This document shows, in pieces, positions 40,884 to 52,786 of a DNA stretch of 64,000 nt. The stretch is from Eutreptiella sp. 'Long Island Sound 2002'. Its lineage: Eukaryota; Euglenozoa; Euglenophyceae; Eutreptiales; Eutreptiaceae. The stretch is taken from contig OZ038382.1 of the NCBI GenBank assembly GCA_964036045.1, positions 87,963,795 to 88,027,794 of the forward strand, read 5' to 3'. The stretch's first letter is position 1, and every line of letters starts with the position of its first letter. Below the pieces are notes generated by a model. It saw only the letters and a program-made list of their open reading frames with translations. It was not told the origin of the DNA and did no database searches. A program made the position numbers and the translations under genes.

Positions 40884-43601
40884 GGGGTACTAGTTAGCTA
40901 AGCTAGTAGGACCAAGGAAATATGCTCAAATATTCCCAAGGTTACCTCAGAAAATGCATTAAACTTACCAAAAGCATCCTCATCAGTTCATAGAAGCCTA
41001 TCACACTGTAGGTACCCTCGAAAAACAGTGTAATGTACCGTGAATGATGTCCCTCCGATGGGGCATTCCTCAAAAGTCGACGGCGTGCGACGAAAACCTT
41101 TGGTAAAAATTGGGGGGTACTGGGGTTACTCAGGACTCCCTCCCTAGAACACATATGCTTGCCCACTAGGGTACAGTCGAACGCTCTACTGCGGACGGCG
41201 ATCGCTGTGTAAACAGCGTTTTAGTAAACGTCCTGACCAAGGGCCAGGGCGGAGCAATACTCCCAATGGAGGACACAAATCTCCAGGAGCTGAGAAAAAA
41301 AAGAAAATGTAACCAACAGGGAGTGATTCCTGCTGTTTAGCGAAAGTGGTAGCGATTTAACAAGTCAAAGCGCTAAAAATTGACGAAATCACGCAAGAAA
41401 TCGTCATTTTTACACCAAACTCAAAGTTGCAGACAAGCGCAAAGGGAGCGGATCTCAAGAAAAAGGGTGCGCAAGCGTAAACGGTCTTTGAAAAAGAAGG
41501 TATGAGCCGTAGTTTTTAAAGTTCTAAAGGAAATTTTTGCACAGTTGCATCAAAATGTTTATAAACTTTAGGGAAAAGTATTCAAACTCAATGCACACCA
41601 CGGAGCAGGTGGACAACCCACCTCTCAGGTATGCCAGTGTCATCTCACACACATGCATTGCGTTCGTGTTGGTTGCTTCAATAAAACGTTAGGGTTGTCA
41701 ACGCTCTGTTCGTATGGGGTTCGGGCGCTCAACTCCCTTGCTCTGCACAGGTCAAAACAGGAATGAAAGGTATGCGATGCGAATGGAGCGCGCAGCGCGC
41801 ACGTAGGGTTAGAATATGCGCTGTGCTCGCGATGCATGTGCCTAATTGAGGCATTCACACGCTGTGACGCTTTTCCTGTACCCCAATTCATCCTTGATTT
41901 CTCTTCACAGGTAAGAAAAGAAAGTGTTCGCTCGTGTGTAGCCGTAGCGTGAGAGTAGGGTTGCTTAAAACGCTTAGGCTTGTTTATAACTCGCAATAGG
42001 GTTGTTTTGCGTTTGCTTCACTTCGGCATTCACACGATGCATGGTGAGTAGGGTAGGTAAACCCAGGAGGAGCTCACCTCCTGGTTGAGTCAGTGTGGTC
42101 ATGGTTCCGCCTCTACTCCCTGCATGCGTGCACACGATGCATTAAAGCGATTTGACAGTAGCCAGGCGCTGTGCACGCGGTATGAACACTTGCCAGGTTA
42201 CCCAGGGCTTCGCCCTACGTTCCATAAGGGAACGGGCGAAGTCCTTAAGCTTGCTTGCTTGCAACTGGGTTCAGGAACAGTGTATTATAGGGCACACCAA
42301 GAAGCGTATAATACGTGGAGTGTGTCGTGGTTCCTCAGTCTTGAACCCAGTCCATTGGCCTCTGTTGTACAGGTGGGAGAGGTTCAGGGTGATTGCTGCA
42401 CGCAGCAGCTGCCTTCGGCGGCTATCCCATTTTTCTGCCCCAGCTAAACAGGGGCGCTGATCACACAATCAATTGACTGCGCCTCAGCCAGAAGTGGCGT
42501 GGGCAGTTCGACTCCATCGACATCCACGCTGTGCACGCAACAGAAGTGAAGCACCCCTTCCCTCCAAGCCCTAGCAGGGAAACTTGTTGTGACGTCCCTG
42601 TAAGGCCAGGGTGGCTTAGCAGCGCTGTGTCCTCTTGTCTTCTTCACAGGAGGGTCATTAGGACGCGAGACTTCATGGACAGCAACACCAAGTAGCGTGT
42701 GTAGGGGTTAGGGTCAGCAGGCCTGGCAGGAGTTGAGTGCAGGTGATGAGTGCTCACCCTGCCTTCGAAGGCCGGTGCTGGCGTTAGTGAGTGTGGTTTA
42801 GTGGTGTCTCCTGTCCCGCGTTCTTTTCCTCGTGGGCAGGGGAGTGCGTTAGCTTTTGACCCTTAGCAAAAATGGGCGTTTTGTATGCCCTTAGCACACT
42901 TGGCCACCCCTCCCCTCTAGTAGGTAGGGCTTTTGCCGTCTTCCCCCAAGGATAGGCGTCAGCACAGAAATTGGGCGCCATACGAGTGGTAATAGTACCT
43001 GATCAGGACCTTCGGTCCAACGTCAGCGAAGCCCGGTCTCCGAGAGCCACGCCGAGGAGAGAAGTGAGACACGCACAGACATGCGGAGCACACATAGGGG
43101 TATGGTAAACCCTGTAAGGAAGGGTAGAACCCCATGGGTCTGGACCAATCAGGGGTCCTAACTGTGGGCTCGCTTGTCCCCAAGGAGGGAAGACACACCT
43201 TGCCTCATAACACCTTGCCTGTCATTCCCCCCTGGTGTAGTAAGCCACCGTTCTTCGTTGGCTCCCCAAGGTCATTACATCAGGGCAGTCCCCATGCAAC
43301 ACATGGTCAACAAGGCATACACTCGCTGGGTGGCTGCAATCCTGATAAGCGGCTACCTGGCCCACGCTTGAAACCATTGGCATGGGTCTGCAGGGCACAG
43401 ACAGGGTCAGTGCAGTGCTCAGTAAGCAGTAGTCTGTGAAAAGCCAATGGCCTTCGGCCAGGGAGTGGTTGTCACGGGGGGCTAACGGTCTTGTCCTGCG
43501 ATGCAATGCGGGGCAACTGTGACAACTGCTCTTACACCCATACACAGGCACGTCTGTAGAGGAGTGCTCATTGCACCTGTCAGTAGACTGACACAGGGAA
43601 A
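40884..43601 (-). other. B copy 2 3' noncoding region
   Basis: About 2.7 kb between the chromodomain stop and the polypurine tract, collinear with 12642-13604 plus 28821-30336 of copy 1. The uninterrupted insertion site of E is between 42404 and 42405. No known domain in any frame. Confidence 0.75.
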
Positions 43602-44777
43602 TTAATTTCGCTTTTTACGCTGGGACATAGTCTCAGCACGGGTTAGGAGCTGCCCCTCGTTGTTCTCAACGAGGTAGGTGTGGAAGATGGGGTTGGCACT
43701 TCCATCTGGTTGTATGAAGGCTGACATAGCTTCCCAGGTCGCCTCAGATAACCCATAGCCATCCCAAAGGGTTAGGAATTTCCAGCCCTGTTTATACTCG
43801 TGGCGAGCAATACCTGCAACCACGTAGTAACCATCGACTGCCATCTCATGAGCAGTCATCTCTTCGAGTTCGTCTGCCTCCTCTGGACTGGCAGCGTTCT
43901 CTAGGTCTATACGCTCGACCTCACTGTTGCTGAGGCGCCACTCATCCGAAGACAAATCGTCAGGGGAGTGATAGTGCCTCAACTGTTTAGGTGCACACAG
44001 CAGTTCACCACCTAGACGTGGACTGCACCTGACATGGATCCTGGATCCATCCATCCTGATGATACAATAGGGTCCAAAATAAGGGTCCTGTAGGCAGTTA
44101 CGTGGCCACAAGGATAGGCATGAATGGTGAACCAAAACAAGGTCACCAACCTTGAAGCTGGCAGGTCGCCGTAGGCGGTTCTGTCGGCTCAGTTCACGGT
44201 CACGAATGTGTCTCAGGTTAGTCCCAGCCTGGTTAGCCAGAGACTGCTTGTGTTCCAGCCAATCTCCCACAGGGCTCTTGAAGTCTTCAGGGAAGGGGAT
44301 TTTGAAGAACCAAGCAGGTTGTCCTCCATGGAACAGTTCGTGGGGGGTGAAACCCGTAGAAGAGCTCTGCTGTGAGTTCATGGTCAGCACTGCCCAGGGC
44401 ACTAGGCGTACCCAGTCCTTGGTACGCTCCTGTTTCATCAGGATTCTTAAGTATTGCTCCACCACACGGTTCTGTCTCTCACAGAGAGGGTTAGACGTGT
44501 GGGTATAGGGCTCACCTGTGGTTACCTCCACGTTGAGGGCATTTAGCACTCGTTTGTACCACCCAGTGTCACTGCGGATGCGTACATCCTCATCAGAGTG
44601 CACCTGCTTAGGTGCCCCATAGGGTTCGAACCATTGTTCGACCGACCGTTTCACAGTCTGCTCACCTGTGATTTTCTTATTACAAGGGAACACACGGGTG
44701 AAGCAAGATAGGCCACAGGTGACCACTAGGCAACTAGCATAGCCGCCGAAGCGTGGTAGGCCGTGGATGAAAGCCAC
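43602..44777 (-). CDS. B copy 2 integrase core and chromodomain
   Basis: Uninterrupted 391-codon frame. The core has the second Asp (VHSDEDV) and Glu (NPLCERQNR) of the triad, but the first position reads VAFIHGLP with Ala for Asp, as in copy 1. The SH3-like part has FKVGDLVLVHH and DPYFGPYCIIRM. The chromodomain YYVVAGIARHEYKQG, FLTLWDGYG, EATWEA is in the same frame, showing that the natural product is an integrase-chromodomain fusion. Immediately upstream is the conserved TAG (44778-44780). Confidence 0.88.
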   Translation of the reverse strand: MAFIHGLPRFGGYASCLVVTCGLSCFTRVFPCNKKITGEQTVKRSVEQWFEPYGAPKQVHSDEDVRIRSDTGWYKRVLNALNVEVTTGEPYTHTSNPLCERQNRVVEQYLRILMKQERTKDWVRLVPWAVLTMNSQQSSSTGFTPHELFHGGQPAWFFKIPFPEDFKSPVGDWLEHKQSLANQAGTNLRHIRDRELSRQNRLRRPASFKVGDLVLVHHSCLSLWPRNCLQDPYFGPYCIIRMDGSRIHVRCSPRLGGELLCAPKQLRHYHSPDDLSSDEWRLSNSEVERIDLENAASPEEADELEEMTAHEMAVDGYYVVAGIARHEYKQGWKFLTLWDGYGLSEATWEAMSAFIQPDGSANPIFHTYLVENNEGQLLTRAETMSQRKKRN

Positions 44778-45781
44778 CTAGAGAAGAGAGTTAGCACAAT
44801 AGGGTATGGGTAATCTCGAGATCAGGCCCCTATCCCTACTGTCGCTCTGCTTGCTGGCATGACAGCCACACGCATCCACAATGGTCTGCACACGCGACCT
44901 CAGTTCAGTCAGGGTTAGACTAGAGTAAAGACACTCACGGAAGAAGTCCACTGAGCGATTAGCACCAGTGTACCAGAACTGAGATGGGACCACTGTAGGC
45001 ACCCATCCAGTCGTGCCTCAGGCACCACATTTTAGTCCTCGTAGAAGAGGTACTGATTGTTTTTATACCACTGGTTCCCGTCAATGACACGGGGTTCGAG
45101 ACCAGTGCTGAGGGTTTGGAGAATTTCTTTGTACTCTGACTGATAGTCGGTTAGACTCCAACCCTCCAGGGTTCCAGCAGTGCGCATCCACAGGTCAAGC
45201 TGGACATCCATATGCTGGAAAGCCTCTCTGGCGAGCGCCTCAGAGCTGTCACCTATAAGCGCATCGAAGTTGTTGCGCGATATATAGTCAGACAGTTCAT
45301 TCTTTATTCCGGGGATATGATGCACTGTCAGCCTGAACTGGCTCAGGTAAGTCCAGCACCGCTTTAGCTTAGCTTTCTCTGGTGGTGGGCCCTTCTGAAA
45401 AGACTTCACAGGCTCCTGGTCACACAGCCAGACAATGGGGTTAGATCCCAGGAGTCAGGATTGTGACAAAAGCACCAAGACCCCGGCCAGGAGTTCCTGG
45501 TCATAGGTGCTGTAATTGGAACGCGCTTGGTTCCATTTCCAATTCCAGTGTCCCAGTGGCACCAGTCGCCACTCACTGGTAGGATAGTCATGTTTCAACG
45601 AACCATCACGGTTCAGTCCACTAGTACGATAATGGCAGTGGGTTAGTTCAGGGGTGTTAAGCTCCTGCGATTGGTAGATGGTACCACCCCCCCCTACAAC
45701 ACTGGCATCAGTGATCAGGACTATCTCGCCCTTAGGGCGGGGTACTCCCAGGCAGTTGGAGGAGGCAATCTTCTTCTTCAA
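44778..45781 (-). pseudogene. B copy 2 RNase H and integrase zinc domain fragments
   Basis: RNase H from LVLITDASVVGGGG (eight-G tract near 45690, frame kept) through NYSTYDQELLAGVLVL, to TGA 45455-45457 (CGA in copy 1), then DQEPVKSF... HHIPGIKNELSDYISR and RMDV-like tail to TAA at 45032. The zinc domain (44778-45002) has FWYTGANRSVDFFREC and DACGCHASKQ; the His-bearing start is shifted. It ends in the TAG shared with copy 1. Confidence 0.8.
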
Positions 45782-46932
45782 CTCCTCGAAACACTCTTCC
45801 TCTCTGGCGTTCTGATTAGGTCAGTGAGGGGGGCAGAGGAGTAAGTAAAATTGTGGATGTGACGCCGATAGAAATTACAGGCGCCCACAAAACTCCTCAC
45901 GTCGTGTAGACCCTTCTTAGGGTCATCGCGAATCTGCATGTCCTGTAGGGGCTGCATCTTAGACGCGGCTAGTTTCCACCAACCATACCCTACATCGAAA
46001 CCCAAATATTCCATCTCCTCTTTCATAAACTCACATTTTTCGAGTTTGATTCGGAGATGGTTTTCTTGACAAACAATGAAAAATTCACGGAGGAGAAGGA
46101 CATGGTCCTCTTGGGTATTAGTACCCAAACTCACGTCGTAGATGTGAGCCTCCATTTCTGCACCCCGAGAAATCAACTCTTGTACTGGAGGCCTGCGCCT
46201 CAGTATGTACAAAATTTTGTTCATTAGCTCCTGGAAGAGCGCTCGCGCATTAGCCACCCCGAAAGGCATAACCTTCAACTTAAAGACACGGCCCTTAGGG
46301 CTTATAAATGCCAGCAGCTCCTGAGCTGCGGCGGTTAGGTCCACCTGCCAGAAACCAGAGCGTTTGTCCATTTTGGTCTTGTACCTGCATTTGGCAATAC
46401 GCTCCAGGGTATTTTCCATGTTAGGAATACTCCCTCAGTGGTTCTGGGCTTTCTTGTTGACCTCACCATAGTCAACAACCAGTCGTAGGGCAGTCGAACC
46501 TGGTTTGGCAAGCTGGAAACAGGGACTGCAGTGATGGGGGTAGTCTGCCTTCTTATATTCTTCAACGGGGCGAGCATCAATACATTCCTGGATCTGGCGC
46601 TCGATTTCTTCAACCTGTTGCGGTGGAGCGGGATAGGGACGACGCCTCACTCGTGTCTTTTCAAATTCAAGTTTCAGTTTCAGGTCCATCTGGACCAGTT
46701 TTTTACAAGAGAGGGGAGGCGGCAAGGCGCCGAACACCTCCTCATAGGTTATCAGCAGTTTCTTCAGGCGGGGGTCAAGGTTAAGACTCTCGAGTTTCTT
46801 AAGGAAATCCTCCTCAGCATGGAGGTTGCTCTTTCCATGTTCTTTTTTTTTCTGCCCATCAGCAGTTTCGGCAGGCACAGAACCATCGTCCCACTCAGGG
46901 GGACATTGCTGCCCATAGTGCAGAGAATACAC
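45778..46932 (-). pseudogene. B copy 2 reverse transcriptase, catalytic box HIYD
   Basis: RT in two frame-consistent parts split by TGA 46435-46437 (Ser in copy 1). Motifs KTKMDKRSGFWQVDL and MPFGVANARALFQ are clear. The catalytic box at 46135-46146 reads HIYD where YIDD is expected; copy 1 has HIND. A deletion of about 22 bases near 45820, relative to copy 1, shifts the frame before RNase H. Confidence 0.87.
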
Positions 46933-46983
46933 TAGCGGTATCTCAGGATCAGGCGGCGTATAGGAATCATCGTCCTCCTCAGA

Positions 46984-48381
46984 TCAGATGGAGGATTTCC
47001 AGGTCTGTCTGAGGTATTGCAGCCGCTCTTGGCGCTCAATACCTTTGGCCTTCAGGTACAACAGCCGCCGGAGTTCCTGAGTGTCATGCTCAGACAATGG
47101 CATGTTATTAGAAGCACGTCGCACCAGAGCATCAGCACTCCGGGCCACGGGTTCACCTGTGTGCATAGGCTGCATGTGTAGCACTGGCTTTCCAACAGGG
47201 GAAGCGGGCTCAGGGGTTGACTCTAGATCTACCTCCTCTAGCACCAGCTGGGCTAGGAAGGCACTGTGTTTTAGGTCAACACAGCTGGGATCAACAGGAG
47301 GGATAGTGCTGGCGATCTCAGACAGCTGGTCGTCAGCATCCTCCTTTACAGCTGCAGGTTCCAGATAGTCATCGGGAGACTCACACCCTGTAAGTGTGGC
47401 AAATAGGTGCTCAGGAGATTGATATTTGAGATCAGAAAGGGTCAGGCCACGCCTTTCAGCCATGATCTCTTTCAGTAGTACCTGTTCTAGGTCACACAGG
47501 GGAACAGGATTGAGAGATCCATCGACGATGGACAGGAAACTGGCCCACTCAGGGGCCTGCATAGCCGTGTCTGAGTCCTCGGGCACATAGATGGGGCCGT
47601 CGGGGAGTTGCACTCTTCCGACGGTCATTCAATCTAGCATACCGCGCCAGTAAGCATTTTCACCTGAGCAGCCCCAGTCAGGGGTGCACATGTCAACCCT
47701 TCCTCCCTCATAAGCAATTTTGGTTAGAACCTTCACGAGCAGGGAGAAGGGAGGGCTAGCATACGCTAGGCCCATTGCTTTCCAGAAGAAACGGAAAGCA
47801 TTGTTCAATTGTTTCGAGCAGTACAACTGCATGATGTGCTGTTGTTGGCTCGCAAACAATTCCACCTGGATCTCATCCAGGTTTACCTGAAGGGCCGCCA
47901 GTCCATTTTCAAGAAGGTGACGGGCCAATTGGCAGTTTTCAGTACAATAGTTAGTCTTGGATGCGTAGCGCAGCCAAGACTCTTTTCGTCCTGACAGCTT
48001 CACAGGTACAAAGAACAGCCCACTGCCAAAGATGCAGTGCAGAGAATAGGGGCGCTGGAGAGACAGCATTTTTACCTGGGGGTTTCTTCGTAGGATTTCT
48101 GTACCAATGACGATGTCAAAGGCGTCGATGTCCAGCACTCTGCAATGTTGGGTCACGGTTTCATCGCCCAGGCATATAGTCACATCGACCCCCCCCAAGG
48201 AATGGATGGTACGCCCATTTCCTACTCTTATGGCCACGGTCTGAGTTTTTTTGAAAGTCTTTAGCAGGCGCCGGGCCACTATGGAAAGTGTTGCACCGGT
48301 GTCAAGCACCGCTCGAAAAACTTAATGCCCGATTTTCACGAGGATCCAGAAAACCAAGTCCTCCTCTTCGGAGCCGCCCAC
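46984..48381 (-). pseudogene. B copy 2 protease and methyltransferase-like domain
   Basis: Protease DTGA is intact (near 48300), preceded by TAA 48322-48324 (CAA in copy 1). The Dam-like domain has VELFASQQQH, YASPPFSLLVKVLTKI (Ser for the Asn of NPP) and CTPDWGCSG, ending at TGA 47629-47631 (CGA in copy 1). The acidic linker to RT ends at TGA 46984-46986 (TGG in copy 1). The frame is the same as the end of Gag, separated only by the TAG at 48382-48384. Confidence 0.83.
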
Positions 48382-50600
48382 CTACTCCTCATCAGGGAAC
48401 TTGACATCCGGCCCTGCAGCTATGAGGGACCTGGCCATCCAGGCCCAGCGCCTCTTCTTGGAGTTATTCCCCTCAGGGGTAGCGTTATCCCCCTGGGGGC
48501 GCTTCTTGGGATCACTTGCGGCAGGAGGGGGTGTAGCAGCAGGAGAGGGTGTAGCAACGGGCGCTGACGAGCGCCTCTGGGGGTTAGGGGGTCCATTTTT
48601 GCCACCCCCCTTGCCACCTCCTTTACCAGATTTCTCCCCATTCGGGGGATCCCTGGTGCGTGTTTGGGTCTTCTGGCGTTCGGCCTCCTGACGCTTGAGT
48701 TTATAACTCTTGCGTTTCTTTATGTGAGATTTTGTTTTTCGTAGTGACGACGTTTGCCACAATAGCCACAGGTGATGGTACATCTGAAATGATCCTGAGG
48801 GGTCACAGGTTTCCCATCCTTGGTTTGCTGCTGTCGTTTCATCTGCAGCATACAGCTACTGCGTTGATCGCAGTCAGGGGCCTGACAAGGCCCCCCCCTG
48901 TCATTGACAGGTTTGCAGTAGAACAAAGGGGGTGTACCAGCCTCAGGTTCAACCTCATTCATGGCACGTAGGTTACCCTCTCCTTTACCACCTCCCTGGT
49001 TGGCGTTAGTGGGATTCTTAGGCCCTTTCCCTTCGCCAGATTCGGCAGTAGGGTTACCCCCTCGACCCAAGTGCTTCTTGAGGAATTTCTCCATGTGGGA
49101 GTCATTCTCCCTCTCAAGAGCTAGCTCAATCAGGAGGTCCACCAGTTCATCGTACGAGTGGGTCCGACTCTTCCTCTCAGAGGTAGAGCAGCAATAATCC
49201 CACGTACGTTGGGGGATCTTACTGATGAGCCACAGGTGGGGCTCAGTGGCTCCGTAGGGGCCCACGTTCATCCGCGAAAACAGATACTCCAAGTTGCACA
49301 CGTATTCAGAGATTTGCGCAGCGGAAGGAGACTCAGGGAGCATAGGTAGCTCCTCTATCTGTGTGCGCACACTGAGGTCAGTCTCATAGACTGGGAATGT
49401 TTTCTCCAACCTCAGGAGTACCTCTGCCCAGGTGAAACAGGTTTTCACAATCTGTTTCACCTGTTTTTGCAAAATTTTTTTTTTGCATGGGCGTTTCAAC
49501 AGTGAGCATTTGGTGGCCACATCCACATGGGATTGGCCAATCAGCAAAAGAAACTCAGCAAATTCTTCTGCCCATTCGGGCAGATTTTTGGGGTCGAACT
49601 CCGGCAGTTCCAGCTGGATGTTCGCCTGGGCAATAGGTCTGCCCGTCTTCCCACCCCCCGGAGTTAGGCCAGAAGTTGATACGCCGGCAAGAGGTGCCAG
49701 GGCTGACAGCCCTCTTTTCTCAGTCTCTGTCACAGGCACGTCCCGTAGTTCAGCGATGCGGACTGTCCTGGCATGGGGGTGAAAGGGGCTGGGGCAGGTG
49801 ACCTTAGGCAACACCCTTGAGACCCTTGATCTCTTAAGATCATCGGCCAGGGTACTCAGTCCGGGGGAGGGGGAGGACAACTCTGGCTTGGGTAAGGGTT
49901 CTACAATACCCAGTTTCGCCTTAACGGCCTCCGATAGGGCCGTCACATCTGGATCTTCTGATCCAGACAGAAGTTTGGCCAGCAGTTCGGCCGTATGATC
50001 CAGGGCACCGTAGGTTGGCCTCCGATGATGTTGTCCCTCAACTCGAGTCGGGCCTACTTCGGGAGCCCTCGGAGTTGGAAAACATGCTCTTGGATACTCG
50101 GGTCTCGGTCGTCTTGGCAGGGATGCTGTCTCGGCTCTGTCGGACAGCGGGCCAGAGTGCGTGTAGGACCCTAGGTCTGTACGTGGTGTGGATCCGTGTA
50201 CTGCCAATGGCTCCTCCGCGTCTTCTCCACGAATGGATTTGTAGTACTCCTCATGGAGCATGTATTCATCCATTTTCCTCCTCAGTTCCTCGTATTCTTC
50301 AGGGCCTCCAGTCGCTGTTGGGGATGATGCCGGACAGGCGGATCGGGAGACTGAGGCTGCTACGGTCCTGTGGAGATGATGCAGGCTGTGTTTCCACCGT
50401 GGGCCGCTAAGGCCTCGGTGGTAGGGATTGTATTTTCTTCCGCCCTTCTGCGATCTGGATCTCCTTGAGACCCAGATGCGACACTGAGATGTGGAGCTCG
50501 GTAAGGTGGTTCACTCATAGGGTGGACCATGCTGCCCATTTGTACTTTGACAGTTCTTATGGGCCAGGTTCTGACGCTTGGCGACGACATGATGAACTTG
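48382..50600 (-). pseudogene. B copy 2 Gag
   Basis: Equivalent of 5629-7836. The N-terminal piece (ATG near 50591, matching the copy 1 start) breaks off at 50360 by a frameshift. 48720-50273 is a long 517-codon capsid and nucleocapsid piece without the two stops seen in copy 1. It ends inside the zinc knuckle (CGYCGKRRHYEKQ), where an indel destroys the last Cys. The Lys/Gly-rich tail continues in 48382-48783 and ends in TAG followed by GTG GGC in frame with protease. Confidence 0.85.
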
Positions 50601-50662
50601 TTGTTGAGCTTTGTGTGCTGCACTTCTTCTCAGGGTCGGTTCAAAAGGTCACAAGGGACCGT

Positions 50663-50672
50663 CTCTGCTACC
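50663..50672 (-). promoter_or_regulatory. Primer-binding site of B copy 2
   Basis: ggtagcagag on the minus strand next to the 5' LTR; same as 5547-5556. Confidence 0.72.
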
Positions 50673-51382
50673 GGAAAGATGTCCTTGATTAGTGCCCTAG
50701 ATATTTTGATGAAATCCTGCAGGTTTGGAAGTTGAAAACCCAAGCCAAAGCAGCAAGTAGAGCAAGAACAGGATGTTGATCAAATCAATGAATAGTTTTG
50801 AAATCCAGTGTAACACAGAAGGGCTGCAGATAGACAGAGCAGGTATAAACACAAAGGTTCAATCACAAATGGATAATACACAAAGGTTTTATATGAAAAC
50901 TGGACTGACTCTAGCCTCCAAGATAGCATCAGTCACTTCATGTGCACTCTTTTGGGTGAAATGGTGCTGGTTAGGAATGTGGGGCATAGATGTCAGGCCA
51001 ACACAGAAAATGACTTGGCCAAGTAACTGGCTTCAGAAATAGTTAAAACGTAGAACCACAATAAGTGATAGAAACAATTGAGTATAGGGGTCCTGGGGTG
51101 GGAGACCACTAGGCTTAACTTCCAAGGCCTAAAGCATGAAATGCCAATTTTTTTTCGGTATATCCTCCATGAAGGAAGGTACCTCCGCTCAGTTGAGTGG
51201 TAGGGGTGAACTTCATGGGGGGCTAGGGTTACAACCCTAGTTACCTTGAGAAAGTGTACTTTAGGCTTCAAAAGAGAGATAAAAATACTTAAGTTAGTCT
51301 TAGCATCAACAAAAGGGTTTTCAGGGGGGCTTGGCCTGGATCCAGCCCTCCAAGAAAGACATGGCAGTGACACTTTCTTACT
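50673..51382 (-). repeat. 5' LTR of B copy 2
   Basis: Fourth copy of the B LTR. Plus-strand flank after it is caatt, against caatg left of 40169. Confidence 0.92.
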
Positions 51383-51387
51383 CAATT

Positions 51388-52786
51388 CGCTCACAGGGGC
51401 ATCCTCATAGAAGGAAGTGTTCTAGATCCTTGCCACTCTGAAACAAATCAAACCTGTGTACACAAACACATCAGGGTATGTACTCAGGTGGGCTAAGCCA
51501 TGGACCGGCATGAGGGTGCCTGAGGGCAATGGGCACTCAGTCCCCACCCATATCCCATCCCTAGGTCCGAGCTCCTCAGTGGCATGTAGGTAAGGGCATT
51601 GAAACACAACCCACGGACCTGCCCAAAATAGACTCTGGAACCCTGCCAAGAGGGGGGGGTCCCGACCAGGCTTGGGCCAGTTGCCGGGAGTTAATATACT
51701 CCAAAGCCAGTCAATGCTGGCTCCCCATGCTTCTTTGATGGCAGATCCCAACTCCCCTCTCAGCCGGAGATATGGCAGACATTGCAGGCGTTGCAGACAG
51801 TGCCGTGCAGACCTCCTCAGACATTGCAGATGTTACAGACAGGGCAGACAGTACAGACGTGCGCAGACGTTGCAGATACTGCAGAAGCGCTCTGTATCAG
51901 TGGCCCGTGTTCTCTCGGAATGCTGGTCGTTGCTTCCGAGGGCCCTGATGTCAGTACCCGGGTGTCCCCGTATGCCTGTGATCCCAAATGGCAGAATTCA
52001 CGGTACCCAAGTGTCCAAGTATGCCTGTGATCCCAGGTCGCACGGTTTAAGGTATCCCAATTCAGGACAGCTTGCTGTTGTCAGGGATCCTGTATCATTT
52101 GACATACTTCAGTTTTTCAATGGTGTTGAGTTTTCATTTTTCCTCTGTCACGTATCCAGATGTCCAGCTGTCTGTCTTGTCAGGGTATTACGTAGAAGTC
52201 TGTGGTGTAGAGTCCCTGTAGACATCCCCACTTTCAGTGTAGAGTCAGAACGGAGTTGGAAAAAATTGATTTCTTTCAAGGTCGCTACAGCTCTGGTGAT
52301 TTTGTTGCAGATTTAGACTAGAGAGATCGCAGATTACAGTAGGACAGATCGCGTCGCTTGCGGGCCGCGATCAGTACTGTCCAGTGCATCATTCATTTCT
52401 GAGTTGTGACGTAATCATGTTATTGCTGCTTAGAGATCGTGATTGGTCAGTTTGGACTGTGTTGCAGCCTGCGGTGCCGTTGCCCGAATATGCGAAGATA
52501 AGGATTGGTTAGGTGTGATTCTGATTGAACGTTTATCCTGTACAATTGATTAGCTGGCTTTCAACGTTCGAAATGTAGTTTCACGATGGTGCACCACTTT
52601 TTTCCTTTGTCGCATTTCATGTGTTGCACTCACATAATTTCATTACACTCATTGCATTGTTATGCATTCATTCCATTCAAGCACTTATTGTTTGTTTATT
52701 GTTGCTTGGACTCTGGTTGTTGCACGTAGTGATGTCCATTGCATGATTTGTGAATGTTTAGTTACGAGCAAGCATAAAGGTAATGC
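51388..52786. other. No gene supported; degenerate gcagacattg-type repeats
   Basis: This DNA was joined to 40168 before B copy 2 inserted. About 51775-51880 contains short degenerate repeats of the form gcagacattgcag / gttgcagac. Open frames crossing it (both strands) show no domain. Confidence 0.5.

Larger units (their letters stand above)
40169..51382 (-). mobile_element. Family B gypsy element, copy 2 (minus strand)
   Basis: 11.2 kb element with LTRs at 40169-40876 (3') and 50673-51382 (5'), and flanks caatg (left) and caatt (right) as an imperfect 5-bp target duplication. Same gene order as copy 1 in reverse, without the E insertion. Every gene except the integrase core/chromodomain frame is broken. 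Together with copy 1 it forms a pair of >10 kb inverted repeats separated by about 9 kb. Confidence 0.92.
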
